The translations under genes were made by a program, and so were the position numbers. Below the pieces are notes generated by a model that saw only the letters and a program-made list of their open reading frames with translations, had not been told where the DNA came from and made no database searches. A stretch of DNA of 64,000 nt, taken from CAYOSU01 sp964406735 (GTDB lineage Bacteria; Bacillota; Clostridia; Christensenellales; CAMQZB01). Position 1 is the stretch's first letter, and every line of letters begins with the position of its first letter. The stretch spans positions 49,455 to 113,454 of the forward strand of contig CAYOSU010000003.1 of assembly GCA_964406735.1 (NCBI GenBank). The letters run 5' to 3'. Below are positions 52,903 to 62,092 of this stretch, piece after piece.

Positions 52903-54018
52903 TTATAGCACTTTTCCCTTGCCAATGTAAAACGGAAGTAAGGGGTGTCCCGATAAAATTATTTTATCTCTTATAATTACGTTCTTATCAGTGATGACTG
53001 CGTTAAGATCTGCCTTTTCACCGATTATAGTATCCTGCATTATGATGCAATTCCTAAGCTTTGCACCTCTACCGACCTTCGTTCCACGGAAAAGTATGCA
53101 GTTTTCTACGTCGCCCTCGATGATACATCCGTCAGCAACGAGAGAATTTACTACTCTGCAATCGCTACCGTACTTAGTCGGCGGAGAGTCTTTGACCTTT
53201 GTATATATCTGTCTTTCAGGCGTATTGAACAACAAGTCCCTATTCTCTCTGTCAAGAAGCTCCAAAGAATACTTGTAATAATTCTGCAAGGAGTCAAGGC
53301 AAGCATAATAGCCGTTGTACTCATATCCATAAACGTTGAAGTCGTTGATCGCCGCACCGAGTACGTCGAACTCAAAGCTTTGCTTGCCGCGAGAAAGAGC
53401 ATCTCCGATAAGATATTGCAAAGCTCCTCTCTTCATAACGAGAACTTTCAAATACTTGTTTGCTGTACCCTCGATATAGGTATTGGTCTGAATACCGGTT
53501 ACCTTGCCGTTGTCGTTAACATCTATATCGATCGTATGCTTAGCTTCGTCTTTCGTGAGATCCAACTGCTTGTATACAAGTGTTATATCAGCGTTTTTAT
53601 CAATGTGATAGCGAAGTAACTCTTTGTAATCAAGATTCATCACTACATCACAATCGGAAAGGAATACGTATTCCTCAGTCGATTTTGAAAGATAATTAAG
53701 TGCTCCTTTCAATGCATCGATTCGGGAAATATAAAGGTCGCTGCCTTTCGATCCAAAAGGCGGCAACAATCTCAAACCACCGGTTTTTCTATCCAAGTCC
53801 CATGATTTACCTGTGCCGACATGATCCATCAAAGACTGATAATTGGTTTTCGTTATAACGCCTATTTTATGTACGTCGGAATTTACGAGGTTAGACAAAA
53901 CGAAGTCTATAAGCCTATATCTGCCGCCGAAAGGCACACTACCCATTGTACGGTTGAAGGTAAGCTCGGGAAGGTTTCCGTCGTTTATATTAGAAAATAC
54001 TAACGCCATTGCTTTCAT
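52903..54018 (-). CDS. glgD: Glucose-1-phosphate adenylyltransferase subunit GlgD
   Basis: 371 residues, GlgC-like but divergent. The start MKAMALVFSNINDGNLPELTFNR lacks the catalytic GGxGxRL nucleotide loop seen in GlgC, as usual for GlgD (quoted over residues 1-23). FGGRYRLIDFVLSN and left-handed beta-helix hexapeptides at the C-terminus (VADGCIIEGDVENC) remain. In Firmicutes GlgD partners GlgC and raises its activity. It starts one base after the glgC stop. Confidence 0.94.
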   Translation of the reverse strand: MKAMALVFSNINDGNLPELTFNRTMGSVPFGGRYRLIDFVLSNLVNSDVHKIGVITKTNYQSLMDHVGTGKSWDLDRKTGGLRLLPPFGSKGSDLYISRIDALKGALNYLSKSTEEYVFLSDCDVVMNLDYKELLRYHIDKNADITLVYKQLDLTKDEAKHTIDIDVNDNGKVTGIQTNTYIEGTANKYLKVLVMKRGALQYLIGDALSRGKQSFEFDVLGAAINDFNVYGYEYNGYYACLDSLQNYYKYSLELLDRENRDLLFNTPERQIYTKVKDSPPTKYGSDCRVVNSLVADGCIIEGDVENCILFRGTKVGRGAKLRNCIIMQDTIIGEKADLNAVITDKNVIIRDKIILSGHPLLPFYIGKGKVL

Positions 54019-54019
54019 C

Positions 54020-55204
54020 TTACTTCACCTCCGTTTCTATCATGCTACCGCCGGGCACATCAGTTCCGCTTTTTATCACGCAATCTCTGCCGATAACGGC
54101 AATATCTTCACCGCTATCTTTTGGTCTTCCGATAATGCAGTTATCCTCGATTTTGACATTCTCATCGATAATACTATATTCTATCGTGCAGTTGTCGCCT
54201 ATTTCAACGTTAGCGAATACAACGCTGTCGATAATTCTACTGTTCTTGCCAAGCTTTACGCCGGAAGAAAGCACTGAATGCTCAATAGTTCCCTCTATCT
54301 CCGCACCGCCTCCGACAAGAGAGTTCTTAACACTCGATGCCTCGCCGAAATACTGCGGCGGTTCCATTGGGTTACGGGATCTAATGACGAATTGCGGATC
54401 GTATAAGTCAAACTTAGCATCGCCTAATAGTTCCATATTAGCTTCCCATAGCGAACTTATCGTACCAACGTCTTTCCAATAGTCCTCGAATCTATACGCC
54501 ATCATCTTACAACCGCTTGCAAGCATCTTCGGAATTACGTTCTTTCCGAAGTCGTGAGAAGATGTCTCGTCCTTGTCGTCTTCAATAAGGAATTTCTCTA
54601 AAACATCCTTAGAGAAAACGTAGATACCCATCGATGCAAGATTGCTAGTAGGAACTTTGGGCTTTTCTTCAAACTTTGTGATCTCTCCCTCGTCATTGCA
54701 ACTCATAATGCCGAAACGCGAGGCTTCTTCCATAGGCACGGGAATTACCGCTATCGTACAATCTGCGTGAGTTTTTTTGTGCTGACGGATCATCAGATCA
54801 TAGTTCATCTTGTAGATATGATCGCCCGACAGTACGAGAACGTAATCGGGATCGTAACGATTGATAAAGTGCAGGTTCTGGAATATTGCATTAGCGGTAT
54901 TTTTATACCAATCGCTTCTTTCCTTAGCCTGATACGGCGGCAAAACGTGTATTCCGCCGAACGTTCTATCAAGGTCCCACGGTTCGCCCGTTCCGATATA
55001 ATCGTTCAATACGAGCGGCTGATATTGCGTTAAAACACCAACGGTATCGATGTCTGAATTGATGCAATTGGATAATACGAAGTCGATTATCCTATATTTA
55101 CTTCCGAACGGGACGGCAGGCTTTGCGATGTCGCGCGTTAACGCATACAATCTGCTGCCCTGTCCTCCTGCGAGAAGCATTGCTACTGTTTCCTTTTTTG
55201 CCAT
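54020..55204 (-). CDS. glgC: Glucose-1-phosphate adenylyltransferase GlgC
   Basis: 394 residues from ATG 55204, which has GGGGAGG at proper spacing; the longer frame to 55225 would overlap that site. The catalytic loop LLAGGQGSRLYALT, FGSKYRIIDFVLSN, VLSGDHIYKMNY and KFEEKPKVPTSN are intact, with a C-terminal beta-helix. It makes ADP-glucose, the committed step to glycogen, and is first in the glgC-glgD-glgA-glgP-GH13 operon. No branching enzyme glgB is in the window. Confidence 0.96.
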   Translation of the reverse strand: MAKKETVAMLLAGGQGSRLYALTRDIAKPAVPFGSKYRIIDFVLSNCINSDIDTVGVLTQYQPLVLNDYIGTGEPWDLDRTFGGIHVLPPYQAKERSDWYKNTANAIFQNLHFINRYDPDYVLVLSGDHIYKMNYDLMIRQHKKTHADCTIAVIPVPMEEASRFGIMSCNDEGEITKFEEKPKVPTSNLASMGIYVFSKDVLEKFLIEDDKDETSSHDFGKNVIPKMLASGCKMMAYRFEDYWKDVGTISSLWEANMELLGDAKFDLYDPQFVIRSRNPMEPPQYFGEASSVKNSLVGGGAEIEGTIEHSVLSSGVKLGKNSRIIDSVVFANVEIGDNCTIEYSIIDENVKIEDNCIIGRPKDSGEDIAVIGRDCVIKSGTDVPGGSMIETEVK

Positions 55205-55227
55205 ATAAGTCCTCCCCGAAATCAATG

Positions 55228-55297
55228 TTGCGGTGGTTTTGATGAAAGTCCCGCAAAGGTCAAAATAATATTTAGAAGTGTCCGAAATTATCTTGAC
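55228..55297 (-). promoter_or_regulatory. Structured 5-prime leader of the glycogen operon
   Basis: Two stems are predicted in the minus-strand leader: ATTATCTTGAC (55287-55297) with GTCAAAATAAT (55259-55269), 11 pairs with one G-U and a 17-base loop, starting at about +2; and CCGCAA (55251-55256) with TTGCGG (55228-55233). The second ends 17 bases before the ribosome site. No known riboswitch class is recognised. Confidence 0.45.
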
Positions 55298-55305
55298 TTA
55301 GATAT

Positions 55306-55334
55306 ATTATACCTTATGATTTTTGATTTTTCAA
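55306..55334 (-). promoter_or_regulatory. Promoter of the glycogen operon
   Basis: On the minus strand TTGAAA (55329-55334), 17-base spacer, TATAAT (55306-55311), giving a leader of about 95 bases. Confidence 0.8.
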
Positions 55335-55383
55335 TAGTAAAATAAAGAAATCTTTCACCTTTTGACGATAAAAAACAAAAAAA

Positions 55384-55418
55384 TTCGTTGTGCACTAAAC
55401 AACTTAGTACACAACGAA
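55384..55418 (-). terminator. Terminator of glnA-dapF-dapL
   Basis: TTCGTTGTGCACTAA pairs with TTAGTACACAACGAA (one mismatch or wobble) around five bases; the minus strand continues TTTTTTTGTTTTTT. Confidence 0.9.
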
Positions 55419-55430
55419 CGGTTTTTACGG

Positions 55431-56636
55431 TTATTTTATTATTCGTTCAATAGCTTTGAGTGTGTTTTCGTAAGTATTGAACGCCGTAAGTCTCAAGAAA
55501 CCTTCACCTTTTGTGCCGAAGCCTACACCCGGAGTTCCGACAATGTGCTTCTCTTTGAGAAGGTAGTCGAAATACTCCCAAGACGAGAATCCGTCGGGCG
55601 TTTTGAGCCATACATACGGGCTCGATTTTGCGCCGTAGACGGTAAGTCCTGCCTCTTTTAAGCCGTTATAGATAGTTGAGGCATTTTTGAGATAATAGTC
55701 GATCCTTTCTTTGATCTCGACTTTACCTTGCTCTGTATAGAGTGCTTCTGCTCCGCGCTGAGTTACGTAAGAGACTCCGTTGAATTTTGTGGACTGGCGT
55801 CTACCCCACAAGAAATTCAAAGAAACACCGTCGATGACGAGCTCTTTCGGAACGACCGCATAAGCACAACGAACACCCGTAAAGCCTGCAGTCTTACTGA
55901 ACGATCTGAACTCTATTGCACACTTCTTTGCGCCCTCAATTTCATAAATGGAATGCGGAACGTTTTCTTCTCTTATGAACGCTTCGTATGCGGAATCGTA
56001 AAGTATCACCGCTTTATGCTCGATTGCGTAATCGACCCAAATTTTGAGCTGATCTTTGGTTATCGTAGCACCAGTAGGATTATTCGGGTAGCAAAGATAT
56101 ATAAGATCGGCCGAGAATCCGTTTTCGGGAAGCGGACAGAAGTTATTTTCAGGCGTGCACGGAAGATAAATAAGATTCTCGTATCTACCGTCAGCGTTGA
56201 CTTTCCCAGATCTTCCTGCCATTACGTTGGAGTCAACGTATACGGGATATACGGGGTCGCAAACGGCAACCTTGCTATCTATTGAGAAGATATCAGAAAT
56301 ATTGCCCGTATCGGACTTTGCCCCGTCAGAAATAAAGATCTCATCGGAAGATATATTTAAGCCCTTGAAGTCGTTATCCCTTATCTTTTCGATCAAAAAG
56401 TCGTAACCTCTCTCCGGCGGATAGCCACGGAAGGTCTTTATATCCGAAAGCTCGTCGCAAGCTTTTTTCATAGCGTCTATCGACACTTGCGGAAGAGAAA
56501 GTGAAACATCGCCAATACCGAGTCTAATTATATCGGCAGCGGGATTTTCTTTTTGATAAGCGTTAACACGCTTTCCTATCTCGGAAAAGAGATAGCTTCC
56601 TTGTAAGTTGTTGTAATTTTCGTTTATTTTAAGCAT
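55431..56636 (-). CDS. dapL: LL-diaminopimelate aminotransferase
   Basis: 401 residues from ATG 56636, with AAGGAG upstream and an eight-base overlap with dapF; the frame to 56669 lies inside dapF. The start MLKINENYNNLQGSYLF is typical of DapL. PLP-site features are VCDPVYPVYVDSN, LCYPNNPTGA and the Lys in FRSFSKTAGFTG. It converts tetrahydrodipicolinate directly to LL-DAP using glutamate, so this organism probably bypasses succinylated or acetylated intermediates. Confidence 0.94.
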   Translation of the reverse strand: MLKINENYNNLQGSYLFSEIGKRVNAYQKENPAADIIRLGIGDVSLSLPQVSIDAMKKACDELSDIKTFRGYPPERGYDFLIEKIRDNDFKGLNISSDEIFISDGAKSDTGNISDIFSIDSKVAVCDPVYPVYVDSNVMAGRSGKVNADGRYENLIYLPCTPENNFCPLPENGFSADLIYLCYPNNPTGATITKDQLKIWVDYAIEHKAVILYDSAYEAFIREENVPHSIYEIEGAKKCAIEFRSFSKTAGFTGVRCAYAVVPKELVIDGVSLNFLWGRRQSTKFNGVSYVTQRGAEALYTEQGKVEIKERIDYYLKNASTIYNGLKEAGLTVYGAKSSPYVWLKTPDGFSSWEYFDYLLKEKHIVGTPGVGFGTKGEGFLRLTAFNTYENTLKAIERIIK

Positions 56637-57468
56637 ATAAATACTCTCCTTCAAACACAAATTCTGCATCGCCGCTCATTAAGACCTCACCGCTTGATAG
56701 GTATTTGATCGTAAGTTCGCCGCCGCGAAGCTTTACAGTTATCGGCACGTCTTTTTCCGCAGATCCGTTCAAAACCGAGGCTACAGCAGAAGCGCATGCT
56801 CCGGTTCCGCAAGCAAGCGTTTCTCCGCTTCCACGCTCCCAAACTCGCATTTCTATGGCGTTTTTTGCAATCACCTTAATAAACTCCACATTGACTCTTT
56901 TCGGGAAAAGAACATGGTTTTCGACTTCTTTTCCAAGTTTTTCGAAACCGTCAAAGAAGAGTTCGTCAACAAATATTCCGACGTGAGGATTCCCCATCGA
57001 AACACAAGTACCGTTGAATTTCCCAAAAGACGTTTCTATCTCGACGAGATTGCTGTTTGATGCAACGGGAATATTTTCGGGAGCAAGTATTGCTTTACCC
57101 ATATTGACGGTAACTGACTTTACTTTTCCGTTTTCGACGTCTAATTTAAGTGTTTTTATTCCAGCGAGAGTTTCAAGAGTTATGAGCGTTTTATCAGTAA
57201 GACCTTTTTCGTAAACGTATTTTGCAATACATCTCGACGCATTGCCGCACATCTCTCCGTACGAGCCGTCGGCGTTTAGCATTATCATCTTAAAATCAGC
57301 TATTTCAGACGTTGCTATCACCACCAAACCGTCGCTTCCTACGCCGAAATGCCTATCGGATATTTTTATGGCAAGTTCAGGAAGATTTTCAGGAACGTTC
57401 TTCGTTCCGTCGATATAGACGTAATCATTCCCAAGACCTTGCATTTTTGTGAATCTTATTCTTTCCAT
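56629..57468 (-). CDS. dapF: Diaminopimelate epimerase
   Basis: 279 residues. The catalytic cysteine pair is in GEMCGNASRC (about 76) and LACGTGACASA (about 222), with QGLGNDYVYID near the N-terminus. It converts LL-DAP to meso-DAP for peptidoglycan and lysine, directly after the DapL step encoded next. It starts one base after the glnA stop. Confidence 0.96.
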   Translation of the reverse strand: MERIRFTKMQGLGNDYVYIDGTKNVPENLPELAIKISDRHFGVGSDGLVVIATSEIADFKMIMLNADGSYGEMCGNASRCIAKYVYEKGLTDKTLITLETLAGIKTLKLDVENGKVKSVTVNMGKAILAPENIPVASNSNLVEIETSFGKFNGTCVSMGNPHVGIFVDELFFDGFEKLGKEVENHVLFPKRVNVEFIKVIAKNAIEMRVWERGSGETLACGTGACASAVASVLNGSAEKDVPITVKLRGGELTIKYLSSGEVLMSGDAEFVFEGEYLYA

Positions 57469-57469
57469 A

Positions 57470-58789
57470 TCAATAATTTGGTAAGTAGTTTTCTAATTCC
57501 CAGCGAGATACTACAGTTCTATATGACTTCCATTCCTCTTCTTTTGCAGGAAGATAAATGCCTGTTACGGTCTCACCGAGTGCTTCGAGCATCGTGTCGT
57601 CTTTTCTAAGCTCTCTTAAAGCAGAATGCAAAGAATCGGGAAGCGACTCGACGCCTAATTTCTCTTTTTCCGCATCCGACAAAGCGAATATATTGCCTTT
57701 CGTGCGCTCAGGAGGTACGATTCCCTTTTCAATACCGTCAAGACCTGCAGTTAAAAGCAACGCCAACGCAAGGTACGGATTACATGAAGGGTCAGGACTT
57801 CTTACTTCCACTCTCGCCGACTTTTGATCAAAAGATGGTATTCTGATAAGCGGCGATCTGTTTCTCAAGCTCCAAGCTATATTGGTAGGTGCTTCGTAAC
57901 CAGAAACGAGGCGCTTATAGGAATTTACTAATGGGTTTGTTATCGCAGTAAAGCCCTTTGCGTGCGTCAAAAGACCGCCTATGAACATCTTTGCAACAGA
58001 TGACAAATGCTCCTCGGAATCGCCGAAAAAGACGTTCTTTCCGTCTTTGTGAAGGGAAATATTGACATGCATACCGCTACCTGCTTCACCAAACTTTGGC
58101 TTTGGCATAAAGGAAGCGAACATATCGTTTTCACGAGCAATGGACTTAACCGCAAGCTTGAACGTAATAATTTTATCAGCTGCTTCTAAGCAATCGCAAT
58201 ATTTGAAGTCGATCTCGTGCTGAGCAACTGCATTTTCGTGGTGTGAAGCCTCTATGTCGTAGCCCATTTTTTCAAGAGCAAGGCAAATTTTTCTTCTTAT
58301 TATCGAACCGCTGTCTTTTGGAGCTATTTCAAAATAACCGCAAGTGTCGGAAGAATCGATAGTCGGGTTTCCTTTACTATCGAGATTAAACAAGAAAAAC
58401 TCACACTCGGGACCTACTTGGCAAGTATACCCCATATCTGCCGCTTTTTTGATAGCACGCTTTAATACATATCTCGGATCTCCCTCGAAAGGCGTGCCGT
58501 CAGTCTTATATATATCGCAAATAAGTCTTGCAACCTTGCCGGGCTCTTCTGAAAACGGTAAAACGCAGAAAGTGTTGAGATCGGGCTTGAGTCTCATATC
58601 CGATTCCTCGATACGGGCAAAGCCCTCTATCGAAGAGCCATCGAACATACATCCTTTTTCCAATACGTTTTTAAGCTGATTTCTCGTTATGGCGACGCTT
58701 TTCAGCATTCCGAATATATCAGTGAACTGAAGCCTTATAAACTCTACGTTTTCCCTCTCGGCAATAGCTAAGATCTCTTCAACAGTCAT
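57470..58789 (-). CDS. glnA: Glutamine synthetase, type I-alpha
   Basis: 439 residues from ATG 58789, which follows GGAGGGT; the frame to 58846 covers the promoter. GSI signatures: FTDIFGMLKSVAI, CMFDGSSIEGF, GPECEFFLF, KPKFGEAGSGMHVN and NRSPLIRIP. It lacks the adenylylation Tyr loop region of GSI-beta, as in Firmicutes, where feedback inhibition and GlnR control activity. It shares an operon with dapF and dapL. Confidence 0.95.
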   Translation of the reverse strand: MTVEEILAIAERENVEFIRLQFTDIFGMLKSVAITRNQLKNVLEKGCMFDGSSIEGFARIEESDMRLKPDLNTFCVLPFSEEPGKVARLICDIYKTDGTPFEGDPRYVLKRAIKKAADMGYTCQVGPECEFFLFNLDSKGNPTIDSSDTCGYFEIAPKDSGSIIRRKICLALEKMGYDIEASHHENAVAQHEIDFKYCDCLEAADKIITFKLAVKSIARENDMFASFMPKPKFGEAGSGMHVNISLHKDGKNVFFGDSEEHLSSVAKMFIGGLLTHAKGFTAITNPLVNSYKRLVSGYEAPTNIAWSLRNRSPLIRIPSFDQKSARVEVRSPDPSCNPYLALALLLTAGLDGIEKGIVPPERTKGNIFALSDAEKEKLGVESLPDSLHSALRELRKDDTMLEALGETVTGIYLPAKEEEWKSYRTVVSRWELENYLPNY

Positions 58790-58817
58790 TGCTTTACCCT
58801 CCAAAAGTACTATATTG

Positions 58818-58846
58818 ATTTTATTATATTCGACGGTTTTAGTCAA
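58818..58846 (-). promoter_or_regulatory. Promoter of glnA-dapF-dapL
   Basis: On the minus strand TTGACT (58841-58846), 17-base spacer, TAAAAT (58818-58823). No clear GlnR box (TGTNA-N7-TNACA) is seen. Confidence 0.65.
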
Positions 58847-58865
58847 ACAAAATGTATTGCTTTTT

Positions 58866-58894
58866 TTGATAATCTTATGTATACTAAATATACT
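58866..58894 (+). promoter_or_regulatory. Promoter of the LysE-like/tilS/hpt unit
   Basis: TTGATA (58866-58871), 17-base spacer, TATACT (58889-58894), divergent from the glnA promoter. Confidence 0.6.
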
Positions 58895-58939
58895 GAAAGG
58901 ACAGAAATACTCACAACACCAGCATAAACAGATCTTGAA

Positions 58940-59518
58940 ATGGAAAATATAGCAGCTTACGTTACAATGATATTGACCGCAGGCATAACGCCAGGGCCGA
59001 ACAACTTTAACTCGCTCACCAACTCGTCTAAGGTGGGTTTTAAGAAAAACCTTTCCTTGGTCTTCGGAATGAGTACGGGAATTTTTTTCGTTGCAACGCT
59101 AAGTGCATTGCTGTCGGGAACTTTGAGCAACCTACTTCCGGAGATAAATCTATATCTAAAAATAGTTTGCTCTGCGTATCTAATTTATCTAATAATAAAA
59201 CTATGGATACCAAAAAAGAACACTACGAGCGAAAAGTCTTTAAGCGGATTTATTCAAGGCTTTTTGTTTCAATTTATAAATGCAAAGCTTTGGTTCTTCT
59301 CTATATCGAGCATGTCGCTTTACGTTCTTCCCTATTATCCCGAGCTTAATATTCAGTTGCTTTTTGCAACCTTCCACTCGGTATCGGCATTTTTTGAAAT
59401 AAACGTCTGGGGACTTTTCGGACACTTTTTGAAGAGCTTTTTCGACAAATATAAAGTGCTGTCGAACGTAATACTTTCGTTAGCACTTTTATACTGCATA
59501 ATATCAGTCTATATGTAA
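58940..59518 (+). CDS. LysE/RhtB family amino-acid exporter
   Basis: 192 residues, six hydrophobic helices. The family signature ITPGPNNFNSLTNSSKVGFKK is at residues 15-35, with helices at about 40-62, 65-85, 108-130, 140-160 and 170-190. Members export lysine, threonine, cysteine or their precursors; specificity cannot be read. The ribosome site is weak. The tilS ATG follows its stop by one base, so tilS translation depends on it. It is divergent from the glnA-dapF-dapL operon, which suits an amino-acid outlet, by inference. Confidence 0.85.
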   Translation: MENIAAYVTMILTAGITPGPNNFNSLTNSSKVGFKKNLSLVFGMSTGIFFVATLSALLSGTLSNLLPEINLYLKIVCSAYLIYLIIKLWIPKKNTTSEKSLSGFIQGFLFQFINAKLWFFSISSMSLYVLPYYPELNIQLLFATFHSVSAFFEINVWGLFGHFLKSFFDKYKVLSNVILSLALLYCIISVYM

Positions 59519-59519
59519 T

Positions 59520-60815
59520 ATGAAAAACTTTAATTATGGCTTAATTGAAAAGGGCGACGTTGTAGGCGTCGCGTTATCAGGCGGAAGAGACTCCGTCGCA
59601 CTTTTGCACGCCCTTTTTGAGTATAAAAAGACATTTGATTTTGACTTAGCGATAATAAACGTGGATCATTCGATACGAGGTGAAGAGTCGGAAAACGATA
59701 GCAGATTCTGCGAAAAGTTAAGTAAAAGGTACGATCTTCCTCTATATTTCAAAAAGCTCGACTGCGTTGGATTTGCAGACGAGAATAAGATGTCATTAGA
59801 AGAAGCAGCGAGAATAAAACGGTACGAGTTTTTTGATGAGTTGATCAAAAACAAAAAAGTTACTAAAATAGCCCTTGGACATCATAAAAACGACAACGTA
59901 GAGACTATACTATTTAATCTTTTCAGAGGGGCAGGCACCAACGGAGTCAGCGGCATCAAGAAAGTCAGAGGTAACTTCATCAGACCTCTTCTTGACGTTA
60001 CAAGACAAGAGATAGACCAATACGTAACCGAAAACGCACTTGAATACGTTGAGGACTCAACAAACACAGATATTGAGTATTCGAGGAATTATATCCGTAG
60101 CGTCGTTATCCCCGATATATTAAAAAAATTTCCCAATGCATTAGATTCAATTTCGCGGTTTTCGGAGAATATTTCTGAACAAGAGGAGTGGTTAGAACGT
60201 ATTGCTTCCGATTTTGTAATGTTTTGCGAAGAAAAATGTGAAATTAGTATTGATAATATCGACAAAACCATATATTTCAAAGCTGTATTCTTGGCGTTAA
60301 GATATCTTGGAATAACTCACGAGGTCTATAAGCAAAACTACGAAGACCTTTGGGCACTTGTTTTTAAGCAAAACGGAAAAAGCGTTGATTTGACGGGAAA
60401 TATCGTCGCTACGAAAGAATATGACAAGATAGTTCTAAGAAAGAGTTTTTCTTTCCCCTACTTTGAAACTCCAGTCAAAGAGGGTGAATTTTTATATCAA
60501 AACAAGAAGTATTCGATAAAAAGAAGTGAAAAACGCAAAATTGGCGATAATACGCTGTCATTTGACTTTGATAAATTGCCGAAAGATGCTATAATTAGAA
60601 CACGCAAAAACGGCGACGTGTTCGTAAGAAAATCAGGAAGCGTAAAGCTCAAAGAGTATCTTATCGACAAAAAGATCCCTAAATATCTTCGTGACAGTAT
60701 GCTTTTTATTGCATCAGGCAGCAAAGTTTTAGGTATTCTTTGTTCGGAATGCGGCTCAGACCTTTTTGTGGACGAAAGTTCAACTAATATTATTACTATT
60801 ACTTCAAAGGAGTAA
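59520..60815 (+). CDS. tilS: tRNA(Ile)-lysidine synthase
   Basis: 431 residues. The PP-loop is ALSGGRDSVALLHAL near residue 18, then NVDHSIRGEES, GHHKNDNVETILFN and FIRPLLDVTRQEI. TilS attaches lysine to C34 of tRNA-Ile(CAU), changing its reading from AUG to AUA, so it is essential. The C-terminal TilS domain (about 340-431) is present. tilS-hpt order is standard; ftsH, the usual next gene, is absent here. Confidence 0.95.
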   Translation: MKNFNYGLIEKGDVVGVALSGGRDSVALLHALFEYKKTFDFDLAIINVDHSIRGEESENDSRFCEKLSKRYDLPLYFKKLDCVGFADENKMSLEEAARIKRYEFFDELIKNKKVTKIALGHHKNDNVETILFNLFRGAGTNGVSGIKKVRGNFIRPLLDVTRQEIDQYVTENALEYVEDSTNTDIEYSRNYIRSVVIPDILKKFPNALDSISRFSENISEQEEWLERIASDFVMFCEEKCEISIDNIDKTIYFKAVFLALRYLGITHEVYKQNYEDLWALVFKQNGKSVDLTGNIVATKEYDKIVLRKSFSFPYFETPVKEGEFLYQNKKYSIKRSEKRKIGDNTLSFDFDKLPKDAIIRTRKNGDVFVRKSGSVKLKEYLIDKKIPKYLRDSMLFIASGSKVLGILCSECGSDLFVDESSTNIITITSKE

Positions 60816-60822
60816 AACTTTT

Positions 60823-61377
60823 ATGGAAAACAAAGGAATGTATCAGGATCTCGAAACTATTCTTCTTTCTAAAGAAGAAATTCAAAATAGAATCAACGAA
60901 GTCGCAAAGCAACTCGATGAAGAATATGCAGGTAAAAATCCCCTTATGGTGTGCATTTTGAAAGGCGCAGTTATGTTCTTCTCCGATCTTACGAGAGCAA
61001 TGACCATACCTCTTGCCATTGACTTTATGGCGCTTTCTTCTTACGGCGCAGGCACAAGGTCTTCGGGCGAAGTCAGAATGATCAAAGACTTAGACGGAAA
61101 AGTCGAAGGCAGAGATATTATCATCGTTGAGGATATTATGGATAGTGGCTACACTCTCACTTACCTTAAAAAGGTACTTGCAAGCCGTATGCCGAACTCA
61201 ATAAAAATTTGCTGCTTGCTCGATAAACCGTCAAGACGCGAAGTAGATATTCAACCCGATTACGTTTGCTTTGAGGTTGAAAATCAGTTCGTCGTCGGTT
61301 ACGGCTTGGATTTCGACCAAAAGTACAGAAATCTTCCTGAAATAGGCGTACTCAAACCTTCCGTTTACGAAAAATAA
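60823..61377 (+). CDS. hpt: Hypoxanthine phosphoribosyltransferase
   Basis: 184 residues from ATG 60823, with AAAGGAG ten bases upstream; the frame to 60766 lies within tilS. PRPP-binding motif DIIIVEDIMDSGYTL near residue 105 and the LKGAVMFFSDL loop are typical of Hpt purine salvage enzymes. It forms IMP and GMP from free bases. Confidence 0.95.
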   Translation: MENKGMYQDLETILLSKEEIQNRINEVAKQLDEEYAGKNPLMVCILKGAVMFFSDLTRAMTIPLAIDFMALSSYGAGTRSSGEVRMIKDLDGKVEGRDIIIVEDIMDSGYTLTYLKKVLASRMPNSIKICCLLDKPSRREVDIQPDYVCFEVENQFVVGYGLDFDQKYRNLPEIGVLKPSVYEK

Positions 61378-61394
61378 TTCCTTTTTATAAAGCT

Positions 61395-61420
61395 AAAGCG
61401 TCCGATCTAACGGACGCTTT
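61395..61420 (+). terminator. Terminator of hpt
   Basis: AAAGCGTCCG pairs perfectly with CGGACGCTTT around ATCTAA, followed by TT. Confidence 0.88.
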
Positions 61421-61528
61421 TTAATTTGATTGCAATTAATTCGCTCTATATTTAATAACCGATTGCTCCTCTATTTTGACCTTTCTGTCTTTGAGCATAA
61501 GATTCGCTTTTAAAAAACATACCACTTC

Positions 61529-61966
61529 TTACAGAAATTTCGATTTGAGTTTCAGATTAACCGCATCATGATAGCCCAATTTGCCGTAGAAATGCTCGTG
61601 AAGCTCGTCATTAACGGATTCGAGCTGGACCATTGCCGCACCCATTTCCTTTACTCTTTTTTCAAGCTCCGCCATCATCAAAGAGCCTATACCTCCGTTT
61701 TGATAGTTTGAGGCTACGATTATTTCAACGAGATCATACGCCGTCAAGTCGTCATAGGTTTGAAATCTGCCCATAGCAAACCCTATTGGATTTCCGTTTT
61801 CTTCCGCTATCATGCAGTACGAATCGGGAGAACCGAGCACCTGCCAAACTCTTTTATACACAAGTTCCGGCGTAAAAGTTCCGCCTGTACCGTTCCAATA
61901 CTCCATAAAAAGCGGTGTTACTCGCTCTATATCCTCTTTTTGCATTTGTCTATACTTAATTTCCAT
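61529..61966 (-). CDS. GNAT family N-acetyltransferase
   Basis: 145 residues. The acetyl-CoA-binding motif is NYQNGGIGSLMMAEL (about 88-103), after the DLVEIIVAS strand, with a C-terminal FYGKLGYHDA typical of GNAT folds. Substrate unknown. GGAGAT precedes the ATG. It is a lone gene between hpt and pckA and has no visible partner. Confidence 0.85.
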   Translation of the reverse strand: MEIKYRQMQKEDIERVTPLFMEYWNGTGGTFTPELVYKRVWQVLGSPDSYCMIAEENGNPIGFAMGRFQTYDDLTAYDLVEIIVASNYQNGGIGSLMMAELEKRVKEMGAAMVQLESVNDELHEHFYGKLGYHDAVNLKLKSKFL

Positions 61967-62035
61967 TTTACATCTCCAATATCAGCATTGTAGCATAAAT
62001 ACCTTGTTAAAATCTACGATTTAAGCATAAAAAAA

Positions 62036-62060
62036 CGACGCCCGAATAATCTGAGCGCCG
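62036..62060 (-). terminator. Terminator of pckA
   Basis: On the minus strand CGGCGCTC pairs with GGGCGTCG (two G-U) around nine bases, followed by TTTTTTT. Confidence 0.78.
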
Positions 62061-62092
62061 AATTTTTATAATTAAATTTAAGATCGTATTAA

